From Alkalibacterium putridalgicola (GTDB lineage Bacteria; Bacillota; Bacilli; Lactobacillales; Carnobacteriaceae_A), in NCBI RefSeq assembly GCF_900109825.1, contig NZ_FOBL01000001.1:154822-218821 (forward strand): a stretch of DNA of 64,000 bases. Reading direction: 5' to 3'. The notes below the pieces were generated by a model, which was given only the letters and a program-made list of their open reading frames with translations, ran no database searches and was not told where the DNA came from. Both the position numbers and the translations under genes were made by a program. Below, piece by piece: positions 41,581 to 50,786 of this stretch; within the stretch, counting starts at the first letter, position 1, and each line of letters starts with the position of its first letter.

Positions 41581-41594
41581 TATTTTAGATTTGT

Positions 41595-42785
41595 TTACTT
41601 GCTTAATTTTTCTACATCGCGGGCAATCATGACTTCTTCATCAGTTGGGATGAGAAGTACTTTCACTTTAGAATCATCTGTGGAAATAATGCGTTGTTTA
41701 CCACGTACGTTATTTTTTTCTTTATCGATTTCAGCACCGAAATATGAGATCCCATTGATGATATTCTCACGTGTTTCCGGTCCGTTTTCACCGATGCCTG
41801 CAGTAAAGACGATAGCATCGACGCCATTCATGGTTGCCACATATGAACCAATATATTTTTTGACTCTATCTTCAAATATACGCAGAGCCAACGCTGCACG
41901 TTCATTAGTTTCTTCAGCATCTTCCAGATCTCTCATATCACTTGAAATACCGGAAAGGCCTTTTAATCCAGATTCGTTATTTAGAATATAAATCATGTCC
42001 TCGATTGATTCAATACCTTCTTTTTCCATTAAGAATGGCAGTAATGATGCATCGATATCTCCTGAACGTGTACCCATCGTGACACCTGCTAATGGTGTGA
42101 ATCCCATAGATGTATCTACTGATTTACCACCATCGACAGCAGTAATGGAAGCACCGTTACCTAAATGACACGTAATGATTTTAAGGTCCTCGATCGGTTT
42201 TTCCAGCATGTCGGCTGCCTGCTGGGCAACATATTTATGACTTGTACCATGAGCACCGTATTTACGAGCATTATGTTTCTCATAGTACTCTAAAGGAATA
42301 CTGTACAGATAGTTTACTTTAGGCATGGTCTGATGGAATGACGTATCGAATACTGCGACACTAGTGATATCAGGTAAAATTTTTCGGAAAGCTTTGATTC
42401 CTGTCGCGTTGGCAGGATTGTGCAATGGTGCAAATTCAGATAAACTTTCGATTTGTTCAACCACTTCATCTGTAACTAAAGCAGAGTCCTTGAATATTTC
42501 ACCACCCGCAACGACACGGTGACCAACACCCGTGATTTCATTAAAGTCTTTAATAATGCCTAGTTCGATCAACTGTTCCAATAGCATTTCAACGGCTACT
42601 TCATGATCGGCAATATCGACGACCTGCTTGTACTTTTCTCCATCGTTATATTTGATGGTGAAAATAGAATCATTCAAGCCGATACGTTCAACGACACCAG
42701 ATGCCAGTTCTTCTTCCTGAGGCATTGTAAATAATTTCCATTTCAAACTCGAACTTCCTGCATTGATTGCAATAGTTTTTGACAT
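41595..42785 (-). CDS. ackA: Acetate kinase
   Basis: Interconverts acetyl phosphate + ADP and acetate + ATP, the ATP-yielding end of pyruvate dissimilation and thus downstream of the PDH complex in this window. [13 protein letters not shown] near the N-terminus, [11 protein letters not shown] and [15 protein letters not shown] are family signatures. The frame is open from 42827, but AAGGGAG fits the ATG at 42785, giving 396 residues. Directly follows the YtxK-like methyltransferase gene, an order conserved in Bacilli. Confidence 0.97.
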   Translation of the reverse strand: MSKTIAINAGSSSLKWKLFTMPQEEELASGVVERIGLNDSIFTIKYNDGEKYKQVVDIADHEVAVEMLLEQLIELGIIKDFNEITGVGHRVVAGGEIFKDSALVTDEVVEQIESLSEFAPLHNPANATGIKAFRKILPDITSVAVFDTSFHQTMPKVNYLYSIPLEYYEKHNARKYGAHGTSHKYVAQQAADMLEKPIEDLKIITCHLGNGASITAVDGGKSVDTSMGFTPLAGVTMGTRSGDIDASLLPFLMEKEGIESIEDMIYILNNESGLKGLSGISSDMRDLEDAEETNERAALALRIFEDRVKKYIGSYVATMNGVDAIVFTAGIGENGPETRENIINGISYFGAEIDKEKNNVRGKQRIISTDDSKVKVLLIPTDEEVMIARDVEKLSK

Positions 42786-42802
42786 AATGTTCGCTCCCTT
42801 TT

Positions 42803-43810
42803 TTATATTTGCTGCTCTTTTTTCCATTTTTTTATACTTAAAATGAACTCATTGAATACATGCTGATTTTTAATGTTAGGTACGTCAGATACAAGGACTT
42901 CATCTACCTGTTTACTGTCTTCACCTTTTTTCTGAACAATGAACAGTGACTTTCTGGACTTGACCGAACTGAACCATTCCAGCGGCATATGGATGATAGC
43001 CTGAACATGACCGACAGAATGAACAAATTTCAGCAGGCTTTTCACTTCTTCTGATTCAAATACATTCGTCGGCAATAGATAAAATGCATACCCACTCTCT
43101 TTTAAATACTTAAATCCCTGTTCTATGAGTAAGTAGTGACTGTAGGAATAACCCTCTTCAAAACGTGTCTGGAATTCCCCATTTTTAATATCTTTCGGAT
43201 AATATCCCACAGGCAGGTCAGAGACCATGATGTCTACAGGATCCAGTAACAACGGCTGCAGTGCATCCTGATGCATTAATTGAACAGGTATAGCAAGTAA
43301 TGCTGAAATCGTTGACGCCAGCGATATAAGGAGTTCATCATTGTCTACACCTGTTAATTTCATCTGTTCATTTTGTGAAAAGAGTGTTGTAAACAGTGTA
43401 TAGATCAAGTTGCCACTTCCAACAGACAAATCTGCAAGATGGAGGGGTTCATCTGTTTCAAAGAAAAGATCTATGAAATAGGATATGATGACTCCGATGC
43501 CATCCGGGGTCGGCTGATGATTCACTTGCAGCTGATCCTCTTTCACTATACTGATCAGCATCATCTGGATAGCTTTTTTCTTTTCCTCCAGTGATAACCC
43601 TTCGATCGATATAGAATCATACAACTCTCTTAACTTATCTCTTGTTTCTGCGTGTGGAAGACCATCTTCAACATGCACCTTTCCTTTATCCAGGATATTT
43701 TCACCGGATTCAATAAAGGCTTCCATAAACGTCGAATCCAGATCTTCTTTGAGAAGACGTGTCGATTCTAGTAATACAGTATAAAACTTCTCTACTTTGG
43801 ATGTATCCAC
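42803..43810 (-). CDS. YtxK-like class I SAM-dependent methyltransferase
   Basis: N6-adenine-methylase-like protein of 335 residues, with a helical N-terminal part, the SAM loop [14 protein letters not shown] (about 130-143) and catalytic motif IV as SDLPVGYYP rather than the NPPY/F of restriction methylases. It is the ackA-linked YtxK family; the substrate is unknown and there is no restriction gene nearby, so a modification-system role is unlikely. Starts with GTG, with AAAGGA 8 bases upstream. In many Bacilli this gene follows the comG operon. Confidence 0.85.
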   Translation of the reverse strand: MDTSKVEKFYTVLLESTRLLKEDLDSTFMEAFIESGENILDKGKVHVEDGLPHAETRDKLRELYDSISIEGLSLEEKKKAIQMMLISIVKEDQLQVNHQPTPDGIGVIISYFIDLFFETDEPLHLADLSVGSGNLIYTLFTTLFSQNEQMKLTGVDNDELLISLASTISALLAIPVQLMHQDALQPLLLDPVDIMVSDLPVGYYPKDIKNGEFQTRFEEGYSYSHYLLIEQGFKYLKESGYAFYLLPTNVFESEEVKSLLKFVHSVGHVQAIIHMPLEWFSSVKSRKSLFIVQKKGEDSKQVDEVLVSDVPNIKNQHVFNEFILSIKKWKKEQQI

Positions 43811-43983
43811 TGCAACGATCCTTTCATGTTCATTCCTTACCCTTAAATTAAGATAGTGAATAAAAATCCCATAGTACTCTACTTTTATTTTAACTTATTC
43901 GTTTGTCATGTACAAGATTTAAGCTAAACATATGTAAGCTCTGAATCACATTATGACAGGGTGTCAGTTTTTATGATAGAAAA

Positions 43984-44016
43984 AAAGGAACCAAAATCGA
44001 TTAGATTTATGATTCC
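43984..44016 (-). terminator. Terminator after rpmA
   Basis: Imperfect hairpin GGAATCATAAATC / GATTTTGGTTCC followed on the minus strand by T7, beyond the rpmA stop. Confidence 0.65.
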
Positions 44017-44030
44017 AATTTATATGATAA

Positions 44031-44315
44031 TTAGTTTGCTACAGGATAAACAGAAACTTGCTTTTTGTTTTTTCCTTTACGTTCAAAGCGAACAACACCA
44101 TCAATTTTAGCGAATAAAGTGTCGTCTCCACCTCGACCCACGTTTTCACCTGGGTAGATCTTAGTTCCACGTTGGCGGAATAAAATAGATCCTCCAGAGA
44201 CAACTTGTCCATCTCCACGTTTAGCTCCTAAACGTTTTGATTGTGAATCACGGCCGTTGGTTGTTGAACCGCCACCTTTTTTATGAGCGAAAAATTGTAG
44301 ATTCATTTTCAACAT
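44031..44315 (-). CDS. rpmA: 50S ribosomal protein L27
   Basis: Large-subunit protein whose N-terminus reaches the peptidyl-transferase centre. It begins [18 protein letters not shown]: the extra segment ending in QFFA is the Firmicute-type leader removed by Prp before L27 can function. The rest is a canonical L27. The frame opens with TTG two codons earlier; GGAGG spacing and the family start favour ATG at 44315 (94 residues). It follows prp and rplU. Confidence 0.97.
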   Translation of the reverse strand: MLKMNLQFFAHKKGGGSTTNGRDSQSKRLGAKRGDGQVVSGGSILFRQRGTKIYPGENVGRGGDDTLFAKIDGVVRFERKGKNKKQVSVYPVAN

Positions 44316-44331
44316 ATTCAATGCACCTCCA

Positions 44332-44673
44332 TTATTTCCCTTTTAGGGAATTAATTTTCACATACTCACTGTATTCTTCTTCTATACTTTTTAAAGACAG
44401 ATGAAGGCTTTTCATGAGTATCTGGCCTGTTTCCATTTGTTTTTGAGAAATACCAGCAGGAATAGTAAATTCCAGATAGCCGCCAGAATCTTCAGCAGAA
44501 ACGACCTCTACGGGTATTTCAGCTATCTCTGACAGACTATTGACTGTTCCGATACTTAAGGCTGAAACGGCAGCACAGACAACATCATAACCGTACGGGC
44601 CAGCTTCAGCATGTCCAGACATTTCGACTGACATAAAATTTGAACCTTTACGGCGAAATTGAATATCTATCAT
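44332..44673 (-). CDS. prp: Ribosomal-processing cysteine protease Prp
   Basis: Cleaves the N-terminal leader of L27 (and L21-linked phage proteins in some species). The catalytic dyad motif is visible in [20 protein letters not shown], with His22-like and Cys34-like residues spaced as in the family. Length 113. Located between rplU and rpmA, its invariant position in Firmicutes, and its presence explains the leader on L27. Confidence 0.95.
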   Translation of the reverse strand: MIDIQFRRKGSNFMSVEMSGHAEAGPYGYDVVCAAVSALSIGTVNSLSEIAEIPVEVVSAEDSGGYLEFTIPAGISQKQMETGQILMKSLHLSLKSIEEEYSEYVKINSLKGK

Positions 44674-44695
44674 TTCAGTCTCACTTTCTCAATGA

Positions 44696-45007
44696 TTAGT
44701 TTGATTTGATTGATGTGATAGAAACTTTTGTATAAGGCTGACGATGTCCCTTTTTATTATGGGAATCTTTTCTGCGACGGTATTTGTAAGTCGTTACTTT
44801 TTTAGCACGACCTTGTTTCTCGATCTTACCTTCTACAGACGCGCCTTCGATGAAGGGATTACCTACTACAGTATTATCTCCTCCAACAAACAAAACTTCG
44901 TCAAAAGTAACTGAATCACCAGCTTCTCCGTCTAATTTTTCTACGAAGATATCTTGGCCTTCTTCAACTTTAAACTGTTTTCCACCTGTTTTGATAATTG
45001 CGTACAT
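44696..45007 (-). CDS. rplU: 50S ribosomal protein L21
   Basis: Large-subunit assembly protein; 103 residues with [20 protein letters not shown] at the start and the basic C-terminal [22 protein letters not shown] region (here [20 protein letters not shown]). An AAAGGAGGTGCAGCAAAC sequence precedes the ATG. First gene of rplU-prp-rpmA, preceded by a structured leader. Confidence 0.97.
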   Translation of the reverse strand: MYAIIKTGGKQFKVEEGQDIFVEKLDGEAGDSVTFDEVLFVGGDNTVVGNPFIEGASVEGKIEKQGRAKKVTTYKYRRRKDSHNKKGHRQPYTKVSITSIKSN

Positions 45008-45039
45008 GTTTGCTGCACCTCCTTTAATTAATGAATAAA

Positions 45040-45165
45040 ACGTTCAGTTTTATTCTTAAGCACTTAGACTCGCCGTTATAAGTAGCAGTCTCCTACTTTT
45101 CAGACTTATATACGAGCGGTTGTAGTTGTGGTGCTACACATTTACAACATTACTAGCATACCAAA
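45040..45165 (-). promoter_or_regulatory. Candidate L21 leader RNA of rplU-prp-rpmA
   Basis: On the minus strand the 5' untranslated region can fold into ATAAGT...AGTAG-loop-CTACT.TAT nested inside CTCG / CGAG. Position and shape suit the L21-binding leader known from Firmicutes, which gives feedback control of the operon. Assigned by eye and context only. Confidence 0.5.
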
Positions 45166-45236
45166 TCACACTGCCATAGTCAATCATTAAATTAATATCC
45201 ATGACAGCTGATACCCAGTTTCAATTGAGTACACGT

Positions 45237-45881
45237 TCATTTTAAAAAATTTCGGGAAGAAACGATTCGATCACTGAACTTTTCAGCAAAATTTATATCA
45301 TGGGTGATCATAATGACTCCGACATCATTCTTGATGATGGACATGAGCAGCTCACCGAACCGGTTGGCAGTCTCCTGATCCAGTGCAGAAGTAGGTTCAT
45401 CCAGACATAAAATCTGCGGTTCCAGCATAAGCGCCCGTGCTATAGCTACACGCTGCTTCTGTCCCCCTGACAACTCTTTAGGGTATGCTTCCTGTTTGTC
45501 AAAGATAGCTAATTTTTTCAGTAATTCTTCAGCTTTTATTTCCGCTTCTTTTTTACTGAGATCCTTATTGAGGACCGGACTGAGTGTGCAGTTTTCTTTA
45601 ACTGTCAGATTAGGAAATAGCTGAAAATCCTGAAAAACCAGTCCAATTTTTTTGTTTACTTTTTTATCGCTTTCCTGGCTAGTAAATAAAACATCATCGT
45701 CAAGTTTGATTTGTCCTTCATCTGGCATATCCAGCTGGTTCAGCAATCGGATAAAAGTCGTCTTGCCTGATCCCGATTCCCCTACTATGGATACGATCTC
45801 TCTCTTCCTGACTGTTAATGAGAAATCTTTGATCAAATCGATACCATTCATTTTTTTACCCAGGTTTTCTATGACAAGCAT
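45237..45881 (-). CDS. Amino-acid ABC transporter ATPase, predicted histidine
   Basis: ATP-binding subunit of a polar amino-acid importer. Walker A GESGSGKTT (about 34-42), Q-loop LVFQDFQLFP, signature LSGGQKQRVAIARAL, Walker B ILCLDEPTSALD, and H-loop ITHDI. Length 214 is slightly short, lacking some of the C-terminal tail of GlnQ/HisP types. Last of three co-directed genes (binding protein, permease, ATPase). The T-box upstream points to histidine. Confidence 0.92.
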   Translation of the reverse strand: MLVIENLGKKMNGIDLIKDFSLTVRKREIVSIVGESGSGKTTFIRLLNQLDMPDEGQIKLDDDVLFTSQESDKKVNKKIGLVFQDFQLFPNLTVKENCTLSPVLNKDLSKKEAEIKAEELLKKLAIFDKQEAYPKELSGGQKQRVAIARALMLEPQILCLDEPTSALDQETANRFGELLMSIIKNDVGVIMITHDINFAEKFSDRIVSSRNFLK

Positions 45882-45896
45882 CTCGTTCCCCCCTTT

Positions 45897-46535
45897 TTAT
45901 ATTTGGTACTGTTTCTCGATTTTATTCAACAGATATGAAATAATGCCGGTGACAATAAGGTAAAGAATACCTACGAATATAAACGGAATCAGCGATGCAT
46001 AGCGATTAGCTGCTATCTGGCCAGCTCTCAATACTTCTCCTAATCCTAAAATATAAACAAGAGAGGTATCTTTCACCAATGCCAGTACCTCATTTCCTAT
46101 GCTGGGCAATGTGGTTTTCAAAACCTGTGGAAAGATGACTTTCCGGTACCCTTTAAAGTGGCTGATACCAAGCACTTTCAGTGCTTCAAACTGACCAGTC
46201 GGTACACCTACCATGCCACCTCTGAATATCTCTGCGAAATAAGCAGCATAATTCAGGACGAAAGCAAAAACAGCGGCTGGGAACCGGTCAAGTGTCAAGC
46301 CGATGTAAGGTAAGCCGAAGAATACAAACATTAACTGAAGCAGCAACGGTGTTCCCCGCATTACATATATATAGAGCGTAATGATACCCTGTAAAAATTT
46401 AGGTCCATACACTTTTATAACTGCCACTGCCAACCCAATCGGCAGTGAAAGCACCAGTACTAACCCGAACAACTTCAACGTTAACTCTAAGCCTCCAATG
46501 ATCGAAGGCAAGGCTGACCATAACATAACTTTCAC
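45897..46535 (-). CDS. Amino-acid ABC transporter permease
   Basis: HisM/GlnP-type membrane subunit, 212 residues, about five transmembrane helices. The cytoplasmic coupling (EAA) loop EALKVLGISHFKGYRKVIFP is clear, and the N-terminal YVMRGTPLLLQLMFVFFG is the family hallmark. It lies 15 bases upstream of the ATPase gene and 9 bases downstream of the binding-protein gene, so the three are one operon. Confidence 0.93.
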   Translation of the reverse strand: MKVMLWSALPSIIGGLELTLKLFGLVLVLSLPIGLAVAVIKVYGPKFLQGIITLYIYVMRGTPLLLQLMFVFFGLPYIGLTLDRFPAAVFAFVLNYAAYFAEIFRGGMVGVPTGQFEALKVLGISHFKGYRKVIFPQVLKTTLPSIGNEVLALVKDTSLVYILGLGEVLRAGQIAANRYASLIPFIFVGILYLIVTGIISYLLNKIEKQYQI

Positions 46536-46544
46536 TCCTATAAA

Positions 46545-47333
46545 TTATTCCTGTTCACTGAACCATTCCTGATAAATATCATCGTACGTTCCATCTTCCA
46601 TGAGTCTTTCTAAAGATGCATTAAATTCTTCTCTCAATGCATCATCATCCTGCCTGAAGCCTACTGCATATTCTTCTTTGCCAAAATCCTCTTCCAGCAC
46701 TTTGTAATCCGGTGACGGATTCTGTGACATATAGAATCTTCCCAGCGTTTCATCCACCACAATGGCTTCACTTCGACCGGATATCAGGTCATTGAACACA
46801 TCATTATTTGATGGGAACTGTATGACTTCGCTATTATCAAATTCACTCATGATATCAGATGGATCGCTCTCAATTGCACTTATGGCACTCGATGACTGCT
46901 GGGCAGCAACTTTTTTGCCAGCCAAATCAGATTTAGAATCGATCCCGTTTTCCTCTAAGGTAACGATCAGTTGACTATTCTCCAGATATGGTGTGCCAAA
47001 GTCTACTTTTTCAGCACGTTCATCAGTAATCGTATAACCATTCCATATCATATCGATATTACCCGTGTTTAGTTCGGTCTCTTTCATAGCCCAATCGATA
47101 GGCTGAAAGCTGATGGAATACCCCAAGTCATCAGCTACGGCCTCTGCCAGGTCGATATCGAAGCCAACCAGATCGCCCTCATCATCTCTGAATCCCATTG
47201 GAGCAAAGGTATCATCCAAACCAACCACATAAGCCTTTTCATCTGTACTGCTTTCTGTCTCATTAGTCTGACATCCTGTTAAGACGATTCCAGAAACAAT
47301 CAATCCCATTAATAGCATTTTTGAATTTTTCAT
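46545..47333 (-). CDS. Amino-acid ABC transporter substrate-binding lipoprotein
   Basis: Family 3 solute-binding protein anchored by a lipobox (IVLTGCQT, lipidated Cys21). It contains the family hallmarks AYVVGLDDTFAPMGFRDDEG and GDLVGFDIDLAEAVADDLGY, where the carboxylate-binding Arg and Asp usually lie. Length 262. First gene of the importer operon, directly behind the T-box leader at 47410-47660, whose specifier reads as histidine. Sequence alone would not separate histidine from arginine, glutamine or cystine. Confidence 0.93.
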   Translation of the reverse strand: MKNSKMLLMGLIVSGIVLTGCQTNETESSTDEKAYVVGLDDTFAPMGFRDDEGDLVGFDIDLAEAVADDLGYSISFQPIDWAMKETELNTGNIDMIWNGYTITDERAEKVDFGTPYLENSQLIVTLEENGIDSKSDLAGKKVAAQQSSSAISAIESDPSDIMSEFDNSEVIQFPSNNDVFNDLISGRSEAIVVDETLGRFYMSQNPSPDYKVLEEDFGKEEYAVGFRQDDDALREEFNASLERLMEDGTYDDIYQEWFSEQE

Positions 47334-47409
47334 TCGTGTTCCTCCTAGAGTTATTTATACTTTTTTAGTTCTACAGCAAGTGTTCATACAAGACTGCAGT
47401 TCCTGTACA

Positions 47410-47660
47410 AACAAAAAAAACGCCCTTTAATCCTCTTATATAAGAGAATTAAAGGACGATTACATATCGTGGTCCCACCTTTATTCGTGACAATATAAAA
47501 AATCGTCACCTCAACACGTTCAAAACGACTAAACGCTGGCACGATAACGGGTGCATCCGATAAGCCTACTCGAGTTCAGCTTTTAGCTTAGAGATGTGTT
47601 TTCAAAGTACGCCTATAGTTACTCTCACCGACCGTAACCTCTCTGAAAAGGAGTGACTTT
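47410..47660 (-). promoter_or_regulatory. T-box riboswitch of the ABC importer, predicted tRNA-His
   Basis: Minus-strand leader with T-box core AAGGTGGGACCACG (around 47467-47480) and a terminator hairpin (arms CGTCCTTTAAT / ATTAAAGGGCG, about 47421-47458) ending in T8. Stem I shows GAGA/TCTC at the base, an AGTA on the 5' side of the internal loop, an AAAGT/ACTTT helix, AGAGAG and a GGTCGGTGAGA distal loop. The 3' side of the loop reads GAAAACACA just before TCTC, placing CAC (His, 47596-47598) in the specifier position. The bulge TGGG pairs with C73, the unusual discriminator of tRNA-His. Confidence 0.85.
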
Positions 47661-47708
47661 TACTTTTTCTCATCATAGCTATTTATTATTTTTTATATCA
47701 TAGCATAT

Positions 47709-48503
47709 TTATTTTCCAAAGCCAAATATTTTTTTCCAAATACTTACTTTTTCTTCTTTCATCGTCATGAGAGGTACCGTATCGCCAAGTATTCTTCTTG
47801 CAATATTACGATAGCCTTGCGATGACGGGTGGTTGGGGTCTAACACAACAGGGTTCCCTTTATTGGATGCCCGAACAACTTCATCATCTTCAAAGATGAT
47901 CCCCAACAGTTTAATAGACAGATGACGGGTGATTTCTTCTACGTCCATAACATCTCCTGCTTCCATCATTCCTTTACGGATACGATTGATTACAAGCTGA
48001 GGTGCTTCTATAGCCGTTTGTTCTATCAGTCCGATGATCCTGTCCGCATCTCTGATAGCAGAAATTTCTGGCGTCGTGACTAAAATAGCATCATCAGCAG
48101 CAGCAATGGAATTTTTAAACCCTTGTTCAATGCCTGCCGGACAATCGATTAAAATATACTCAAAGTCTTTTTTCAGTTCTTCGACCATATCCACCATCTG
48201 GATCTCATTTATTGCATTTTTATCTGCATGTTGAGCTGCCGGAAGAAGGAAAAGCTGATCGTTGAAACGTTTATCTTTTATAAGTGCCTGATGAAGCTTT
48301 GCTCTTCCTTCTACCACATCGATGATGTCATATATTATTCTGTTTTCCAAACCCAAAATAACATCAAGGTTTCTCAACCCTATATCCATATCAACGAGAC
48401 ATACTTTTTTCCCTTGAAGCGCCAGTGCTGTTCCAATATTTGCGGTTGAAGTCGTCTTGCCTACTCCACCTTTACCTGATGTTATAACTATGGCTTTACC
48501 CAT
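47709..48503 (-). CDS. minD: Septum-site determining ATPase MinD
   Basis: ParA-like ATPase that recruits MinC to the membrane and prevents division at the poles. The deviant Walker A SGKGGVGKTT is near residue 10, with DMDIGLRNLD and LIDCPAGIEQ. The C-terminal amphipathic membrane-targeting helix is present (KVSIWKKIFGFGK). The frame is open from 48521, but GGAGG spacing fits ATG 48503 (264 residues), which overlaps the minC stop by 8 bases. Part of mreBCD-minCD. Confidence 0.96.
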   Translation of the reverse strand: MGKAIVITSGKGGVGKTTSTANIGTALALQGKKVCLVDMDIGLRNLDVILGLENRIIYDIIDVVEGRAKLHQALIKDKRFNDQLFLLPAAQHADKNAINEIQMVDMVEELKKDFEYILIDCPAGIEQGFKNSIAAADDAILVTTPEISAIRDADRIIGLIEQTAIEAPQLVINRIRKGMMEAGDVMDVEEITRHLSIKLLGIIFEDDEVVRASNKGNPVVLDPNHPSSQGYRNIARRILGDTVPLMTMKEEKVSIWKKIFGFGK

Positions 48504-49182
48504 TATAAATACCTCCTGCATGTTTACCTATTTCTGGTCGAATAGTTTTTAAGTTTTCCAAGCTGGAAACTTCAATGATATGTAAGTCATTAACATATAC
48601 AAATTCTGTTGTGTCAGAATCTTCATCCGTTAGCTGATCTTTTTTTTCTATGACATGAACATTGTCTCCTATCCGTACTTGTGCATTATACCGGAAATTA
48701 GCAACGACAACAGCACTTTCTTTCCCATAGACCCCTGCATGTGCAATGCCTTTCAGTTCTCCTATAATATAAATACTTCCCGTGGCACGAACCATGCCTC
48801 CAGGGTGAACAACACCAATGAGCAGCATGTCTCCTTCAGCCTCGACGATCTGTCCACTTCGAACTGTCCTAACTTCCAGCGTGGGACTCGCTTCTTTATG
48901 CCACTGCAGACACTTTTCCAGCGACAAAACTTCTGATTCAAATGATGAGACTTTAAAATACTCATCTTCAACGATTGCTGATACCTTTTCTTTTTCTGCA
49001 TCTGTTAATTCTCTCTGACCCGTTTTGACATGAAAATTGATTTTTCTCCCAGTATGAGAATCTTTTTTCATCTGTAATGTTAATGTTTCCAGTTCTTCAT
49101 ACACATCCTGCAGGGAAGCTGAAGACTGAATAATAAGCTGATAACCTTCTTGGGTCCCTTTTAGTGATACCGCACTCTTCAT
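48496..49182 (-). CDS. minC: Septum-site determining protein MinC
   Basis: FtsZ polymerisation inhibitor. The N-terminal domain (about 1-95) binds FtsZ; the C-terminal beta-helix (about 105-205) carries the MinD-binding and dimer surface, with VRSGQIVEAEGDMLLIGVV and ATGSIYIIGELKGIAHAG. Length 228 residues. Ends overlapping minD, so translation is coupled. Located 18 bases after mreD. Confidence 0.94.
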   Translation of the reverse strand: MKSAVSLKGTQEGYQLIIQSSASLQDVYEELETLTLQMKKDSHTGRKINFHVKTGQRELTDAEKEKVSAIVEDEYFKVSSFESEVLSLEKCLQWHKEASPTLEVRTVRSGQIVEAEGDMLLIGVVHPGGMVRATGSIYIIGELKGIAHAGVYGKESAVVVANFRYNAQVRIGDNVHVIEKKDQLTDEDSDTTEFVYVNDLHIIEVSSLENLKTIRPEIGKHAGGIYNG

Positions 49183-49200
49183 TCTGTTCCACCTCTAGTT

Positions 49201-49770
49201 TTATCTTATTGATACATTGTTTTTTCTACTCGATCCAGCCTTGTTTTCTTCTAAGCTGACTAACACTTTGATCCATTCCTTGAGCGGATACCCAATGACT
49301 ATAAAAGCAAGTGTATTGAATATCAATGTGCCATTCAAGCGACTGACCAGGAAGAGTTGCAGCGTCATATCGGACAGTCCGATGACTCTGTACACACTAA
49401 AAACAAATAATTCCATTAAAGTCAGTACAACAATATTAATCAGCAATATAGCAGAGAAGTAAGGATTGATTATCTGGCGGATTTGAATGACCAGATATGG
49501 AATCAACACAAATGCTGCAATATATATGCCTAAAATCCCACTGTAGTAACTGTCATAAATAAAACCGAAAACAAAAGCAAGGATGAACAACTGCTTTGGT
49601 TCCAGATAGAAAGAAAGCATGATAAGTGTAATAATGACCAGTCTGGGGATCATTACACCGAAAGACGTACTTAACTGTTCACGAAATAAATACGACAACC
49701 CTCCGTCTATGAGCAAAGTGAAAAACAGTAGAAAAACGGGAATCGTTATTTTTTTCCAGTTAGTCATCAC
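49201..49770 (-). CDS. mreD: Rod-shape determining membrane protein MreD
   Basis: Integral membrane component of the elongasome with about five or six hydrophobic segments in 189 residues. Sequence conservation in this family is low; the call rests on topology, on FVFGFIYDSYYSGILG, which matches the conserved MreD loop, and on the 4-base overlap with mreC upstream and minC downstream. Confidence 0.9.
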   Translation of the reverse strand: MMTNWKKITIPVFLLFFTLLIDGGLSYLFREQLSTSFGVMIPRLVIITLIMLSFYLEPKQLFILAFVFGFIYDSYYSGILGIYIAAFVLIPYLVIQIRQIINPYFSAILLINIVVLTLMELFVFSVYRVIGLSDMTLQLFLVSRLNGTLIFNTLAFIVIGYPLKEWIKVLVSLEENKAGSSRKNNVSIR

Positions 49771-50630
49771 TCTTCACCGCTCTCGGCCATACGATGGATA
49801 ATGGTTACAAAACGGATAGCGTTAAAATCAGCTGAAGGTTTTACATATACCTGTTGAGCAAGGCCATGTGAATCCATTGAGACCTCTTCCACTTCACCGA
49901 TAACCAGACCTCGTGGGATAGTTCCACCCAAACCGGAAGTGGTCACAAGTTCCCCTTCGCTGATTTCTACCGTTGATGTAATCTGAGACATCAGAAGCTG
50001 ATTCGCATCCGCATCATAGTCGCTGATTATTCCGTATACTGTCTCATCTTCCATGACGATTTCTGAAGAAACCTGATTAGCTGTCTGCTCGATGTTTGTC
50101 AGTAGAACGACTTTTGAACTGGTCGGACTTGTTTCAGCGATACGACCGATCAGACCATTTCCGGACATGACAGGCATCCCAACTTCCACTCCATCCTGAC
50201 TTCCGCGATCAACAACTAACTGGTCGACCCAGTTATCCGGATTTCGAGAGATTACGGTCCCTGAGATGGTCCGGTAATCGGTTAAAGACTGTTTCAGATC
50301 CAGTTCTTCTTCCAAGCGAGCGTTCTCATCTTTTAGTGTATTCAATTCTGCTTGACGTTCATATATCTGATCGATTTCTATTTTTAATCTCTGATTTTCA
50401 GTGTACGTATCCTGTAGATCATCTATCGAATCAAACACGCCGATTATAGCATTGGCAGGTTTGGAATAGATCCTTCCCAGAACCGCAGTAATGTCGTTGG
50501 TCGCCTGTTGAAAAAAAGGGATGTTCCCTGTGTTTCGCATGGATAACGAAATCAGCGAAACAAACATGATCACACTGATAAGCAAGACGATTAATTTTTT
50601 ATTTGTAAAAAACTGGTTCAATTGTGACAC
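49767..50630 (-). CDS. mreC: Rod-shape determining protein MreC
   Basis: Elongasome scaffold: one N-terminal membrane helix (about 12-30), a coiled coil (about 65-105, with repeated ENQRLKIEIDQIYERQAEL-type heptads), then the extracellular double beta-barrel domain with VISRNPDNWVDQLVVDRGSQ and TSGLGGTIPRGLVIG. Length 287. Overlaps mreD by 4 bases. A hairpin between mreB and mreC may set their relative expression. Confidence 0.95.
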   Translation of the reverse strand: MSQLNQFFTNKKLIVLLISVIMFVSLISLSMRNTGNIPFFQQATNDITAVLGRIYSKPANAIIGVFDSIDDLQDTYTENQRLKIEIDQIYERQAELNTLKDENARLEEELDLKQSLTDYRTISGTVISRNPDNWVDQLVVDRGSQDGVEVGMPVMSGNGLIGRIAETSPTSSKVVLLTNIEQTANQVSSEIVMEDETVYGIISDYDADANQLLMSQITSTVEISEGELVTTSGLGGTIPRGLVIGEVEEVSMDSHGLAQQVYVKPSADFNAIRFVTIIHRMAESGEE

Positions 50631-50746
50631 CTCTTATAATTTAACTTCGCTTATTTTACCATAGATTATAGTCAGTTCGTAGAGGCAGTTTGAAATGAAG
50701 AGCTGGTATATGTGTCTAATTTTAGAACACGCATACACGGCATCAT

Positions 50747-50781
50747 TAAACTAGCGGGAAGAATATCTTCCCGCTAGTTTA
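50747..50781 (-). terminator. Hairpin between mreB and mreC
   Basis: AAACTAGCGGGAAGA / TCTTCCCGCTAGTTT, nearly perfect, but only a short T-run follows, so it may be an attenuating or processing site rather than a full terminator. Confidence 0.65.
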
Positions 50782-50786
50782 CATAT

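Noticed and set aside
42803..43810. Possible DNA modification methylase of a restriction system
   Set aside because: Motif IV is DLPVGYY, the gene is the ackA-linked YtxK family, and no endonuclease or specificity gene is near.
47410..47660. Arginine (CGT) or asparagine (AAC) as specifier of the transporter T-box
   Set aside because: CGT would need a loop inside the AAAGT/ACTTT helix, and AAC would predict a TGGC bulge for G73; CAC with TGGG fits both tests.
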